Origin: JAPOXR01 sp963664715
GTDB taxonomy: Bacteria > Pseudomonadota > Alphaproteobacteria > Rhodobacterales > Rhodobacteraceae
Reading direction: 5' to 3'
Assembly: GCA_963664715.2 (NCBI GenBank)
Contig: CAXXUY010000009.1
Location: 281,730-345,729 of the forward strand
Length of the DNA stretch: 64,000 bases
Below the pieces are notes generated by a model. It was not told where the DNA came from and did not search any database. It saw only the letters and a list, made by a program, of their open reading frames with translations. Positions within the stretch are counted from its first letter, which is position 1. Each line of letters starts with the position of its first letter. Positions 45,769 through 54,445 of this stretch are shown here, one piece after another. The position numbers were made by a program, and so were the translations under genes.

Positions 45769-46118
45769 GCTGGTTGTCCTTGTTCAGATGGTGTGCTCAT
45801 CTCATCGTGCCTGGCAGCACTATCCCTTCCCTTTGGATCACGTCCCATTCATCCCCCGCTATCGCGGGGGGACGATGGGGCCACTTGACCCGGATGACTA
45901 TATCCAGACTTTTATACGCTGTCTAACAGTTTTAGCACTTTTGTGCCAGAAAAGATATGTACTATAAGTCGTTGATTTAAGTTCGATTAAGCCGCGTAGC
46001 GCGATCAGCGACCGAGTTGAGCACGCGGTGCGCCGGATCATCGCCCCGGTAAGCACGCATGAACACCTCGACCGCATCGCGCGGCCCGGTTCGGATGGGG
46101 CGCGCTCGAGCGAAGCTG
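45769..46118 (-). promoter_or_regulatory. Regulatory gap between rpiR and the catabolic operon, right copy
   Basis: Same 350 bases as 32838-33187 with a few changes (for example ATATCCAGACTTTTATACGC for ATATCGAGACTCTTGTACGC). Both inverted repeats are unchanged, while the substitutions lie between them, in what could be promoter sequence. Confidence 0.45.
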
Positions 46119-46982
46119 TCAGGATTTGTCGGAGACGGGGCCAAAGTAGCCGAGTTGCTCACGCAGTTTCTCTATGCGCTGATATCGCTCCACGAGATCG
46201 TGACCTCCACCCAGCTCGATCGCTTGAGAAAGAAAGCCGATCATGCTGGCAAAGACCCCGTAGCTATCGCTGACATAAGCCCCCCGGCAATGACAGCGCA
46301 GCACGATATCGGCGTACTTCAGGCTCTCCGTCGCCGTGAGATCCGATAGCAGAACGACCCTGAGACCCAGCTCCCGTGCGTTCTTCATTACCAGCTTGAA
46401 CTGTTTGGTTCGACGCCGTGCGCCGATCGCAAAGAGCACATCCCCCTTGCGCATCGAGACCATGTTCAACGCGACGTCTCCGCCCGCGGAGACAACGCGG
46501 ATATCATCCGAGAACGAGGAGAACAACATCTCTGTCAGGAGGGCAAGCGGATACTGTGCTCGCATGCCCAGCACCCAGATCCGTGGCGCGTTGCTCAAGG
46601 CTTGAATCGTCTCGTCGATCAGCTCCGGGGGGTTCTCCTCCGCGGTTCGAGAGAGGTTGATGGTTTCCACCTGCATATGGCTCACCAGGTTCGGATCGAT
46701 CTTGTCGGCTGTTTCGTAAGCTGACAGCACATCCAGCGGAACGGATACCCAGGCGGCGGGAAGCGCGCTCTCAAAGCGCGCTTCGCGATAGCTGCCATAT
46801 CCGAGAGTCCGGAACAATCTCGCAACGGTCGACTTGGACACGCCGGCGAGGCGCGCCAGGTCGTCCAGTGAGTATTGCGCCAGATCGCCCTGGTGCAGCA
46901 GGACGGCGGTGGCCACGGTACGCTCCGCCTTGGTCAGCGCGTCGTGCTGCTCCTGGATTCGGATATCGATGGGTTTGTCCAC
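46119..46982 (-). CDS. MurR/RpiR-family regulator, right-block copy
   Basis: Same 287-residue protein as the other two copies. The reading frame and GGAGG ribosome site before GTG 46982 are kept, but everything more than about 10 bases upstream is replaced by IS91-like sequence from 46994. The native rpiR promoter is therefore lost here; expression would depend on the insertion. It heads the complete catabolic operon. Confidence 0.9.
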   Translation of the reverse strand: MDKPIDIRIQEQHDALTKAERTVATAVLLHQGDLAQYSLDDLARLAGVSKSTVARLFRTLGYGSYREARFESALPAAWVSVPLDVLSAYETADKIDPNLVSHMQVETINLSRTAEENPPELIDETIQALSNAPRIWVLGMRAQYPLALLTEMLFSSFSDDIRVVSAGGDVALNMVSMRKGDVLFAIGARRRTKQFKLVMKNARELGLRVVLLSDLTATESLKYADIVLRCHCRGAYVSDSYGVFASMIGFLSQAIELGGGHDLVERYQRIEKLREQLGYFGPVSDKS

Positions 46983-46993
46983 AAATCGCCTCC

Positions 46994-48018
46994 CGGTCAA
47001 CTTTATCTCCCCAATCTTAGCCTCGTCCGCGTCCGTTGACCGCCCCGATCGAGGGGCTGCAGCTTGTCTCGTCGCCGTTGGCAGCCTTCAGCCATATCGG
47101 TTGTTGTTTCTGGACGGCGTTTACACCACCACGCCCTGGGGCAAAACTCGATTTCACCGGACCAACGCACCCAACCAGCAGGAACTCTCGGAATTGGTGC
47201 ATACGATCAGCCACCGCGTTGCCGGATATCTGGAGCGTGAAGGCATCCTGGAACGCGATGAAGAAAACAGCTACCTGACGCTCGAAGAAGGCGACGAAGA
47301 TCCGATGCGGCAGGTTCTGGGTTGCTCGGTCAGCTACCGGATAGCCATCGGCCCGCATCAGGGGCGGAAAGTGTTCACGCTACAGACCATACCGGCCTGG
47401 GAAGATGATGATCGATTCGCTCAAGTAGCAAAAGTATCCGGGTTCAGCCTGCATGCCGGGGTCGCGGCTCAAGCCTGGGAACGGCAGAAGCTGGAGCGGC
47501 TGACGAGATATATCTCGAGGCCGGCGGTATCGGAAAAACGGCTGTCGCTGACGCCATCAGGCAATATCCGCTACCAGCTCAAGACGCCCTACAATGATGG
47601 CACAACCCATGTCATCTTCAATCCTTTGGATTTCATCGGCAAGCTGGCAGCGCTGGTACCCAAGCCCCGGGTGAATCTGACCAGGTTTCATGGAGTGTTC
47701 GCGCCTAACAGCAAATATTGGGGTTATGTGACGCCGGCCAAACGGGGCAAGGGTCGCACATCGCAGGAAAACGAAGACAGAACACCCGCACAGCGCCATC
47801 GGGCTATGACGTGGGCGCAGCGGCTCAAGCGGGTATTCAACATCGATGTGTCAACTTGCGAGAAGTGCGGCGGCGAAGCCAGGGTGATTGCCAGTATTGA
47901 GGACCCGGCAGTCATCGACAGGATTCTCGCTCACCTCATAAAGAAAGGCGCGTTGCCGCCTCCGCTCGAATTGCTGCCTGCTGCAAGGGCCCCGCCAATT
48001 TTGGGCTGGTTGGAATAG
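46994..48018 (+). pseudogene. IS91-family transposase, N-terminally truncated
   Basis: Recognisable from LLFLDGVYTT (about 47100) to the TAG at 48018: FSLHAGVAAQAWERQKLERL, LTRYISRPAVSEKRLSLTPS, DGTTHVIFNPLDFIGKLAAL, and a C-terminal zinc site CEKCGGEARVIASI. These are hallmarks of the Transposase_32 domain of IS91/ISCR elements. The N-terminal zinc domain and the region up to the HUH motif are missing at the junction with rpiR. IS91-like elements move neighbouring DNA by rolling-circle transfer, so it could be linked to the block duplication. Confidence 0.8.
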
Positions 48019-48374
48019 ACCCCGAATTCCACATCGACACTCACTACATGCCGCAACCCAGGGACGGGTGGCCAGGCGGCTTGCTGTCTGATGAAAGCTG
48101 GAGGAGTCAAAACTGGACGGAAGGCGGCAGATTTAGCCTAAAATCCAGCGAGTGCAAGCGTTGAATGATCGAGCAGAGAGATGATTCAGGCGAATCAAGC
48201 CACTGTTTTTCTGCCTTGACGGATGGAATGCCGCGGTTATTCTGCTTATACGCGGCCCGAGGCAGTCGTTCGAGATGGAACAGGTCATTCCTGGGGACAA
48301 CCCGGAAGACTTCGACGATCCGATCTGCGAGTCCAATGATCTGAAGGACGCCGGCGACCACGCGGTAGGTCCTC
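48019..48374. other. Stretch without a recognised gene
   Basis: About 350 bases between the IS91-like fragment and the TPR fragment. The plus strand has a run (RGPRQSFEMEQVIPGDNPED) with a protein-like look but no start and no family that I recognise. The IS91 terminus may lie here. Confidence 0.35.
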
Positions 48375-48742
48375 ATGGAGTTGTGCCAATCGGATGTGCG
48401 CTGCCTGGACGCCCACGCTCATCTCGGCAACCTCGCCTTCGATAGTCGGGTCGAGGTTGCAATTCGCCACTACGAAGTCGGCATGCGTATTGGTGAACTC
48501 TCCCTTGGGCCGGATTTCGACGGTCTCCTGCACTGCGGCAACGTCGACAACCGACCATTCTTGCGCTGCATGCACGGGTTTGGCTTGTGCCTGTGGCGGT
48601 GCAAGGGTGCAAGCGGTTCGAAGAAGCAGAACACACCTTCGAGCGAATGCTCTGGCTCAATCCGTCGGACAATCAGGGAGTGCGCTTCCTGATCGATGAT
48701 GTACGCGCCAAGATCCTGTGGGGCGACAGCGAAGCGCAATGA
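48375..48742 (+). pseudogene. TPR-type hypothetical protein, C-terminal fragment with frameshift
   Basis: The frame reads CLDAHAHLGNLAFDSRVEVA, RHYEVGMRIGELSLGPDFDG and CMHGFGLCLWR, then a small indel, then RFEEAEHTFERMLWLNPSDN and VRFLIDDVRAKI. The A-H-x-x-L-G-N/AIRHYE/F-E-R-M-L-W-L-N-P pattern is a tetratricopeptide-like repeat protein. The N-terminus is absent. TGA at 48740-48742 overlaps an ATG (48739) that opens a 33-codon frame of unknown meaning ending at 48840. Confidence 0.5.
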
Positions 48743-48842
48743 GTGCGTCCAAATGGAGCCCAGGTGGCGATGCGTCGTGGCATTTCGACGGCGGCGCTGA
48801 GGCAACTGAAACTGAAACATCAAACATCGGAGTTCTTTGATC

Positions 48843-49562
48843 ATGGATGATCCTCACGAAGACCTCGCTTGCCTGCGCGGAACCAAAGCGTCTCAAACAC
48901 GCGACCGCATTCGAATCGTCGTTGATCATCGGGAACGGAACTCCGGCGTCCCCGAGGCACTTGACCACTTGCAGGATGTCGAACTACAGATCGAACATCT
49001 GCCGCTTGGTGACTATCTGATCGACGGCACGCTGTTGTTCGAACGCAAGTGTTTGCTCGACCTCACGCTGTCCATAAAGGATGCCCGACTGTTCAGACAA
49101 GCTGGCAGGCTGGCCGCAGATCGCCGCCATGCGGCGTTCATTCTTGAAGGCACATCTAACGATCTGAAACCGTCGCGGATGAGTCGTGAGGCGATTCAAG
49201 GGGCACTTATCGCGGTCACCATTGGGTACGGATTGCCGTTGTTGCGTTCGATGAATCCGGCCGAAACAGCGCGACTGATGATCTACACCGCTCGCCAGGC
49301 GCATGCGTGGTCGATCGGCGCATTGCTTCGCCGCGCACGCCGTCCCCGGACCAAACAACGAACGCAACTTCACTTACTTCAGGGATTACCTCGTATCGGA
49401 CCCGAGCGCGCTAAACGGTTGCTTGCTACATTCGGGAGCGTGGAGGCGGTGCTGCGTGCCGACGTCGACGAGCTGACGATGGTGGATGGGATCGGGGCCA
49501 CGACCGCAGAGAAAATTCGTTGGGTCGTATCCGAGCGTGCACCAAGTTACACGTCGAATTAG
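48843..49562 (+). CDS. ERCC4/XPF-type nuclease with C-terminal helix-hairpin-helix
   Basis: The 239-residue protein has the ERCC4 nuclease core: IVVDHRERNSGVPEAL (the D and E-R of the family), LPLGDYLIDGTLLFERKCLL with the catalytic E-R-K-x-x-x-D, and helices with IQGALIAVTIGYGLPLL. A tandem helix-hairpin-helix follows (LLQGLPRIGPERAKRLLATF, MVDGIGATTAEKIRW). This is the XPF/Mus81/Hef layout without a helicase: a structure-specific endonuclease for branched DNA. GGAG lies ten bases before ATG 48843. Such proteins are common in archaea and eukaryotes and less so in bacteria. All catalytic residues are present. Confidence 0.88.
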   Translation: MDDPHEDLACLRGTKASQTRDRIRIVVDHRERNSGVPEALDHLQDVELQIEHLPLGDYLIDGTLLFERKCLLDLTLSIKDARLFRQAGRLAADRRHAAFILEGTSNDLKPSRMSREAIQGALIAVTIGYGLPLLRSMNPAETARLMIYTARQAHAWSIGALLRRARRPRTKQRTQLHLLQGLPRIGPERAKRLLATFGSVEAVLRADVDELTMVDGIGATTAEKIRWVVSERAPSYTSN

Positions 49563-49927
49563 TCGGACTCATTGCGAGTTGCTCGAGGTAGTGGCCGCGC
49601 TCCACGAAATCGTGGCGTCCAAACTCGCTACGCAAGTTTGTCGAGTTCGTTCGAATCCGGCTCACTCCGCAAGGGACGCCAGGATTACCCAATCATCCGT
49701 CGTACGGACGGACAGGGAGGGATGGCGCGCTTACGCGCGCGGTCTTCGCGGCGCCAACGCGCCGCTTCGGCTCGAACCTTCGGTGTTTCTTTTTATTTCA
49801 ATGGCTTAGAACGCCGTCGTGTCCAGATCATGTCTATCAGTCGGTCATCACGTCTTTGCACTCGCCCAACGCCTGCGTTATCTTTTGCAAGGTTTAACAT
49901 GTTTTTCCATGGCTCCTGGTGGCAACC
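49563..49927. other. Intergenic stretch, no gene seen
   Basis: About 365 bases between the nuclease gene and the toxin-antitoxin pair. A TTCGAATCC-like sequence near 49650 suggested a tRNA T-arm, but the flanking bases do not pair. The promoter of the antitoxin gene should be near 49860-49915. Confidence 0.45.
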
Positions 49928-50206
49928 ATGAACACCGACCCGTCACAGATCTCAGCGACGATCTCAGCGACAACCAAAGAGAAGCTGGATAGATTTACCG
50001 AGAGCCACGGCCTGAAGAAGAACTTCGTGGTCGAGCAGGCATTGCTATTCTTCATGGAAGCGCGCCGCGAATTGCCCGACGAAGCACTCGTACCGGCCCG
50101 GATTGTCCTGGAGGACAAAGGCTTCGATCGCGTGGCCGCAATGCTCGCCGAACCCCCGGCTCCGACGGAAGACCTTCGGGAACTAATGCGTGCCCGCGAC
50201 GATTGA
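49928..50206 (+). CDS. DUF1778-type (ribbon-helix-helix) antitoxin
   Basis: The 92-residue protein has an N-terminal ribbon-helix-helix (ISATISATTKEKLDRFTESH, KNFVVEQALLFFMEARREL) and an acidic, probably unfolded C-terminus ending LRELMRARDD, as in TacA-type antitoxins. It should bind its own promoter and neutralise the acetyltransferase encoded next. The coding sequences overlap by 17 bases. ATG 49928 is preferred; a GTG at 49919 is in frame. Confidence 0.8.
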   Translation: MNTDPSQISATISATTKEKLDRFTESHGLKKNFVVEQALLFFMEARRELPDEALVPARIVLEDKGFDRVAAMLAEPPAPTEDLRELMRARDD

Positions 50207-50720
50207 GATCCGTCCCCTTCGACCCGACGACGACCGTAGTACCTTCTCCTGCGGGCAATCCGATCTCGATCGATTCTTCCAGCACTACGCCGGTCAGAAC
50301 CAGTTCAAGCTGCACCTGGCAGTTACGTTTATTTCGGTATCGGGCGGCCGGATTCTTGGCTTCGCTACCGTGGCCGCGTCAAGCTTGGAGCGTAACCGAC
50401 GTCCGTCGGCACGATTGCGACGCCGTCTTCCCGGCTATCCGTTGCCGGTGCTGCGACTTGCCAGACTCGGTGTCGATGCGCGAGTGCAGGGAGGCGGAAT
50501 CGGCGGTGCGCTGCTGCGCCACGTTCTTCGACTGACCCTCGAACAACGTGACCGGCTCGGTTGCGTCGGCGTCGTGGTCGATGCGAAACCGGACGCCGTC
50601 GCGTTCTATGAGCGTTACGGCTTCGTGCCGTTAGAGGACGTTCGCGCGGGCGCACTGCACGGCGATCCCTTGCCGATGTTTCTCGCAATCTCGACTATCG
50701 CAGGCTCCCGCGGGACTTAG
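50190..50720 (+). CDS. GNAT-family acetyltransferase toxin (TacT/AtaT-like)
   Basis: The 176-residue protein begins at GTG 50190 inside the antitoxin gene. EIRPLRPDDDRSTFSCGQSD and LDRFFQHYAGQNQFKLHL are the usual start of GNAT toxins. RLGVDARVQGGGIGGALLRH holds the acetyl-CoA pyrophosphate loop (Q-G-G-G-I-G). VAFYERYGFVPL has the conserved Tyr. Relatives acetylate the amino group of aminoacyl-tRNA and stop translation. Gene order and overlap match known pairs. Confidence 0.83.
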   Translation: MPATIEIRPLRPDDDRSTFSCGQSDLDRFFQHYAGQNQFKLHLAVTFISVSGGRILGFATVAASSLERNRRPSARLRRRLPGYPLPVLRLARLGVDARVQGGGIGGALLRHVLRLTLEQRDRLGCVGVVVDAKPDAVAFYERYGFVPLEDVRAGALHGDPLPMFLAISTIAGSRGT

Positions 50721-50899
50721 GTGGCAAGCCGACCGCCCAACGGCGGTCGTTTCAACGCAGCGTACGGCAAATGATCGGGACGTCGAATTACGAAAGCTTC
50801 GACTTACCTTTGGTTGCGGCGTTCACGCCCCCGGGGAATCGAACGTCGAGGAAACACGCATGTGTATTGCGCGTTTGACTCACGCTTGTCGTGCGTAAA

Positions 50900-51067
50900 T
50901 GCAACCGCCCAGCTCAGACCGGCGGCCTGGGCCAGGGCGACGTACTTGGCGACCGCGCCCTTGGACACACACCAGGCGCGGGCGATCTTCTCGTGGCTGA
51001 GCCCAGCGGCGTACTTGAGCCGCAGGATGTCTTTGATTCTGCGCATCGGAACCCTCTTCGCCGGCAT
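50900..51067 (-). pseudogene. istA: IS21 transposase IstA N-terminal fragment
   Basis: ATG 51067 opens MPAKRVPMRRIKDILRLKYA, then GLSHEKIARAWCVSKGAVAK, the IstA helix-turn-helix, and YVALAQAAGLSW. After about 50905 the family pattern stops. This is a different IS21 from that at 23.3-25.0 kb. The element end is at 51279. Confidence 0.8.
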
Positions 51068-51119
51068 CGCTCCTCCCAGGCAAATGGGCAGCGGTATGCC
51101 GGATCACCAGCTGTGGTTC

Positions 51120-51279
51120 CAGTGCGTCTCAGAGCGCGGATGGGCGCCGGATGAGCGCGATTCCGGCAACGTGACCAGCGATTCCGGCGCGACCGCCAGA
51201 ATCGGTCACGGTCGATCGGAGTGCGCGGTCATGTTCCGCCGGAATCGGCGGTCACGTTCGGGCGGAATACGCACTGACA
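51120..51279 (-). repeat. IS21 left-end repeats
   Basis: Several imperfect repeats with GATTCCGGC and GTGACC or GGTCACG cores (for example GCGATTCCGGC at 51157 and GCGATTCCGGCG at 51178) lead to the terminus TGTCAGTGC, whose outer base is at 51279 on the plus strand. These are typical IstA binding repeats. Bases 51280-51417 hold no gene. Confidence 0.6.
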
Positions 51280-51417
51280 CGCGATATCGGTTGCTCTTTT
51301 CTTCGGGCGATGTGGCATTCAGTCCGACTCCCGTTGTTATGCGCCTTCGCCACTCGCCCATACCGGCTGGGAAACTGATCGCGGAGGCTGCCTCACCCCC
51401 GCATCACACGACGCTAA

Positions 51418-51930
51418 TCAATTCATCTTCAGAGGAATCCCACAAAACTCAGACAGTACTTCTGCTGTGTCACCGAGGGTTTTGACACTGGAACCGTTAA
51501 CCCTGTCAAGTTTGAAGATCTCATTATTGGCGCTCTGGATGGAGAGGGAAGCCGACCGTCGTGAGAGCGGGGTTGAGCGGGCAGCGTCTGATTGACTGGC
51601 ATCGCGGTTCATTTCGCGGAGTACGACGCACTCGAGGCCATCCAAAGGTCGCTGAAGTTTCGAGAACAAAAATAGCAGCCCGCAATGCCTCTCAAACAGA
51701 TTGCACTCCTTGTCGAAGACCCAGCGCTCCAGATAGAGGGCGGAGGCTAGACAGATACCTGAGAGAGAGAGGCCGATGAGATGCTCACCGAAGTGAAAGG
51801 ACCCTTGAACGCCACTAAGAACAACGAGCAGCAGGGCGATTCCACTGGACAGACATAGAATCCGAAAACCGATCGAGGTTGAATAGACGAGCCTCGTGTC
51901 GGTTTCCTTGTTCAAGACGGGCCCGAGCAC
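51418..51930 (-). CDS. Hypothetical membrane protein at the end of the ABC/PPIase operon
   Basis: From GTG 51930 the 170-residue protein has a short N-terminal segment (LGPVLNKETDTRLVYSTSIG), two hydrophobic helices (about 18-40 and 48-66), a YLERWVFDKECNLFERHCGL segment, and a soluble C-terminal part. It could be a PH-like domain protein, but I do not recognise a family. It begins four bases after the FKBP-domain gene ends, so it is the last cistron of the operon. A longer frame upstream overlaps the FKBP codons and is not preferred. Confidence 0.5.
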   Translation of the reverse strand: MLGPVLNKETDTRLVYSTSIGFRILCLSSGIALLLVVLSGVQGSFHFGEHLIGLSLSGICLASALYLERWVFDKECNLFERHCGLLFLFSKLQRPLDGLECVVLREMNRDASQSDAARSTPLSRRSASLSIQSANNEIFKLDRVNGSSVKTLGDTAEVLSEFCGIPLKMN

Positions 51931-51934
51931 AATC

Positions 51935-52930
51935 CTAGTTCCGGACTTTAAGCAGTTCGATATCAAAAACAAGGGTCTGATTGGGTCCGATCTTGTCACC
52001 CGACCCACGCCTGCCGTAGGCTAGTTCAGGGGGAATGACGACCTCCCAATGGGCGCCTTCCCGCATCAATTGCAGGGCTTCACGCCAGCCTCGGATGATC
52101 CCACCCAACTCGAACGTAATCGCCTCCCGCTGTCAGGAACTATCGAACACTGTCCCATCGATCAAGCGTCCGGTGTAGCGGACCTGGACCGTGTCGTTCC
52201 CTGCCGGGATGGCCCCCTTTCCATTCTTGATCACCCGGTAGAGCAGGCCGCTCTCCAGCTCGAGAACGCCGGATTTCTTTTGATATTCGGTACGAAACGT
52301 ATCTCCCCGGTCACGATTGGCCCGGGCCAGTTCGGCTTCCTTTTTGTGTCGCGCCTGAACTTCGGGATCGACGGGTCTGGCTTTTTGATCCGGATCTGGA
52401 TAGGGAGGTTCCAGCACCAGGCGTTCCAGCACGTGATACCAGGATTCATGGACGGTGTAGACCGCGCTGGATTGGCGGAGCCGCACATAAAAGCCCTGAG
52501 CATCGGGGGTACTGTCCCCTACATCGATCTGGATCGTTTTGCGGTTTTCCAGAGTCAGATCGATCTTCATCCTGGGCCTGATCAGACCAAAGATCTCGAG
52601 TTGCTTTTCATCGGCGTTCCCCGCAATCAAGCGTTCGGTTCCCGGACCACTGAGCAGCAGAGGAATACCGCCGCCCCAGCGCTTCATGTTCACCTTCGGC
52701 CCTTCAGGCTGGTCGAAGTACCAGAAGCGATCTTCGTGCTTGACCCAGGCCTCTCTTTTCCCATGAGGAGGCAGGCTGATCTCCATCCTGGCCAGTTCCT
52801 CCACAGCCACATCCCAGACAAAAGGACGGGGTGTGGTGGGCGGAGGGGTTTCGTTGGGACGAGTGACATAGTAAAGAATCCCGGAGACTGCCAGCGTCCC
52901 TGCCAAAACCAAAACACTTTTCAACTTCAT
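51935..52930 (-). pseudogene. DUF4340 - FKBP peptidyl-prolyl isomerase fusion, interrupted by one in-frame TGA
   Basis: Residues 1-20 form an N-terminal membrane anchor (KLKSVLVLAGTLAVSGILYY). About 30-190 fit DUF4340 (MEISLPPHGKREAWVKHEDR, QLEIFGLIRPRMKIDLTLEN), a domain usually found with GldG-type ABC proteins. The C-terminal part is an FKBP domain (ESGLLYRVIKNGKGAIPAG, VQVRYTGRLIDGTVFDSS). A TGA at 52133 follows FDSS. The same frame continues with ITFELGGIIRGWREALQLMR, VIPPELAYGRRGSGDKIGPN and TLVFDIELLK to a TAG at 51935, the rest of the FKBP fold. One base change would restore 331 codons. As read, the FKBP domain is cut in half. Confidence 0.8.
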
Positions 52931-52948
52931 TGGTTTCTCCTCCTTGAA

Positions 52949-54445
52949 TTAGCGTCTGCGCCATCGGACATAGCCTCCAAGGATCAAGAGGAGAGAGGGC
53001 AACAGGCCGATACTCGAAACGTGAAGAAACCTCACCTGCTCCGGGCTGAGTAACAGCCGGCGTGCCGGAAGCACTTTGCGGTCCACCGAGATGACCTCCG
53101 CATCAACGGCCAACCGATTGACGACGTTTAGGAAGAGATCGCTGTTGTTGCCATTGTAGAAATGCGTGTTGGCGGCAAAGTCAGAATCGCCGATGGCTGC
53201 AATGCGGGTCCTCCCTTTCTGGATCATCACCCCGATGGCGAGGGGCCCTTTTCGATCGCTCTGTGGGTCGAATTGAGGGGCTTGTGAAGCGTCAGAATCC
53301 ATTTCGCTCCAGCTTTCGTTGCTGGTCCAGACCAACGGTTGGATATCGACGCTCGCCGGCAGGCCAGCTCGAGAAATCAGTCCGGCCGCTCCCGGAAAAT
53401 AAACCGCGGTGAAACCAAAACTGCTCTGCGTCCGGGGAATGAGCGGATGATCGAGATTGGGCGCGACATGGGAAGCCGGGTCGATCATCGTGCCGGGGAC
53501 GACCTCGAGCCACCATTGCGAGAGCAGCCGTTGCCAACTCTCGGAAGGATCAGGATTGAGAAGCACAAAGAGCTTGCCACCCTGTTGCAGATAACCCTGG
53601 AGGAGTTGGACTTCCTGGGCGTCCAGATCCTTCTCCGGGCCAGGAACGACGAGGGCGGCAGCGTCCTCAGGAATCCTGCCACGACCCAACAGATCCAGCT
53701 CAGCGACGAGGAAAAGATTGTCTTTCAACCCATCTCTTACTGTGGAATAGTCGCCTTGAAGACTGCTTTCCCCATGCCCCTTGAGGAAGTAGATCTTTTT
53801 CTGCCGGGTGCCCGTGACTTGCAGGATGGCACTGGTGAAGGCGTGTTCCGCCTCTCCCACGATTTGCGGTCCATAAACCTGCGCTTGCCCCGCTTCGCCC
53901 TTGAAGACCACACTCCCGTACTGAGCCCCCAGTCGATTCAGCCCATATTGCCTGGCCTGATCCGGGTTGAGGTCCGGATCGAGATTGCGAACGGTGAGCT
54001 GATTACTGTGCAGCCGGTATTCATCGAGCAGGAACCGGCCCTGCATACTGACCTGCGGCGGGACAGTTGGCGAAAAGAAAGTCACGATTTCTACCGGCTT
54101 GTCCAACGTCTTCAAGACCTCTTGAGTCTGGGAGGTCAGCGTGAACCGGGCCAAACCGGTTAAGTCGAAACGGTGGAAATTCCCAACGCTGATCGCGTTG
54201 GCGAGGAGGATGACGCCGAAAAAGAGAGAGACTCCCACCGTGGTGCTCACCCCGAACTTTCCCTGGTGGCTTATCAGGGCGCTGCGCACTTTTCTGAAAT
54301 CAAAGATGAAGGCAACGGCCAGCAGGGCTACCCCCAAAGCGAGGATGATCCAGGCGTAGTAGCGGATTCCCGGCATGACGAAACTGAGAACCATACCGAC
54401 AAGGAGGCAAGCCAGTCCCAGTAAAGCAAGAATCGAGGTTTGCAT
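52949..54445 (-). CDS. GldG-like ABC exporter auxiliary protein
   Basis: The 498-residue protein has N-terminal membrane helices (about 3-50 and 70-90), a large extracytoplasmic ABC_transp_aux region (TLDKPVEIVTFFSPTVPP, IYFLKGHGESSLQGDYSTVR, LVVPGPEKDLDAQEVQLLQG, IAAIGDSDFAANTHFYNGNN) and a C-terminal helix ending YVRWRRR. This is the GldG/YtrF-type third component of ABC-2 exporters, which in Bacteroidetes serve gliding and secretion. Its ATG 54445 overlaps the permease stop (TGATG). 18 bases after it comes the DUF4340-FKBP gene. Confidence 0.85.
   Translation of the reverse strand: MQTSILALLGLACLLVGMVLSFVMPGIRYYAWIILALGVALLAVAFIFDFRKVRSALISHQGKFGVSTTVGVSLFFGVILLANAISVGNFHRFDLTGLARFTLTSQTQEVLKTLDKPVEIVTFFSPTVPPQVSMQGRFLLDEYRLHSNQLTVRNLDPDLNPDQARQYGLNRLGAQYGSVVFKGEAGQAQVYGPQIVGEAEHAFTSAILQVTGTRQKKIYFLKGHGESSLQGDYSTVRDGLKDNLFLVAELDLLGRGRIPEDAAALVVPGPEKDLDAQEVQLLQGYLQQGGKLFVLLNPDPSESWQRLLSQWWLEVVPGTMIDPASHVAPNLDHPLIPRTQSSFGFTAVYFPGAAGLISRAGLPASVDIQPLVWTSNESWSEMDSDASQAPQFDPQSDRKGPLAIGVMIQKGRTRIAAIGDSDFAANTHFYNGNNSDLFLNVVNRLAVDAEVISVDRKVLPARRLLLSPEQVRFLHVSSIGLLPSLLLILGGYVRWRRR

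Larger units (their letters stand above)
44040..46993 (-). repeat. Duplicated catabolic block, right copy (with 650-bp deletion)
   Basis: Corresponds to 30459-34062 with a constant offset of 13,581 up to 45728 and 12,931 after it, so exactly 650 bases are missing, corresponding to 32148-32797 of the left copy. The right limit (46993) is the junction with the IS91-like fragment. Confidence 0.92.

Noticed and set aside
49640..49670. Possible tRNA near 49650 (TTCGAATCC)
   Set aside because: The supposed T-stem bases do not pair and no anticodon arm is found upstream.
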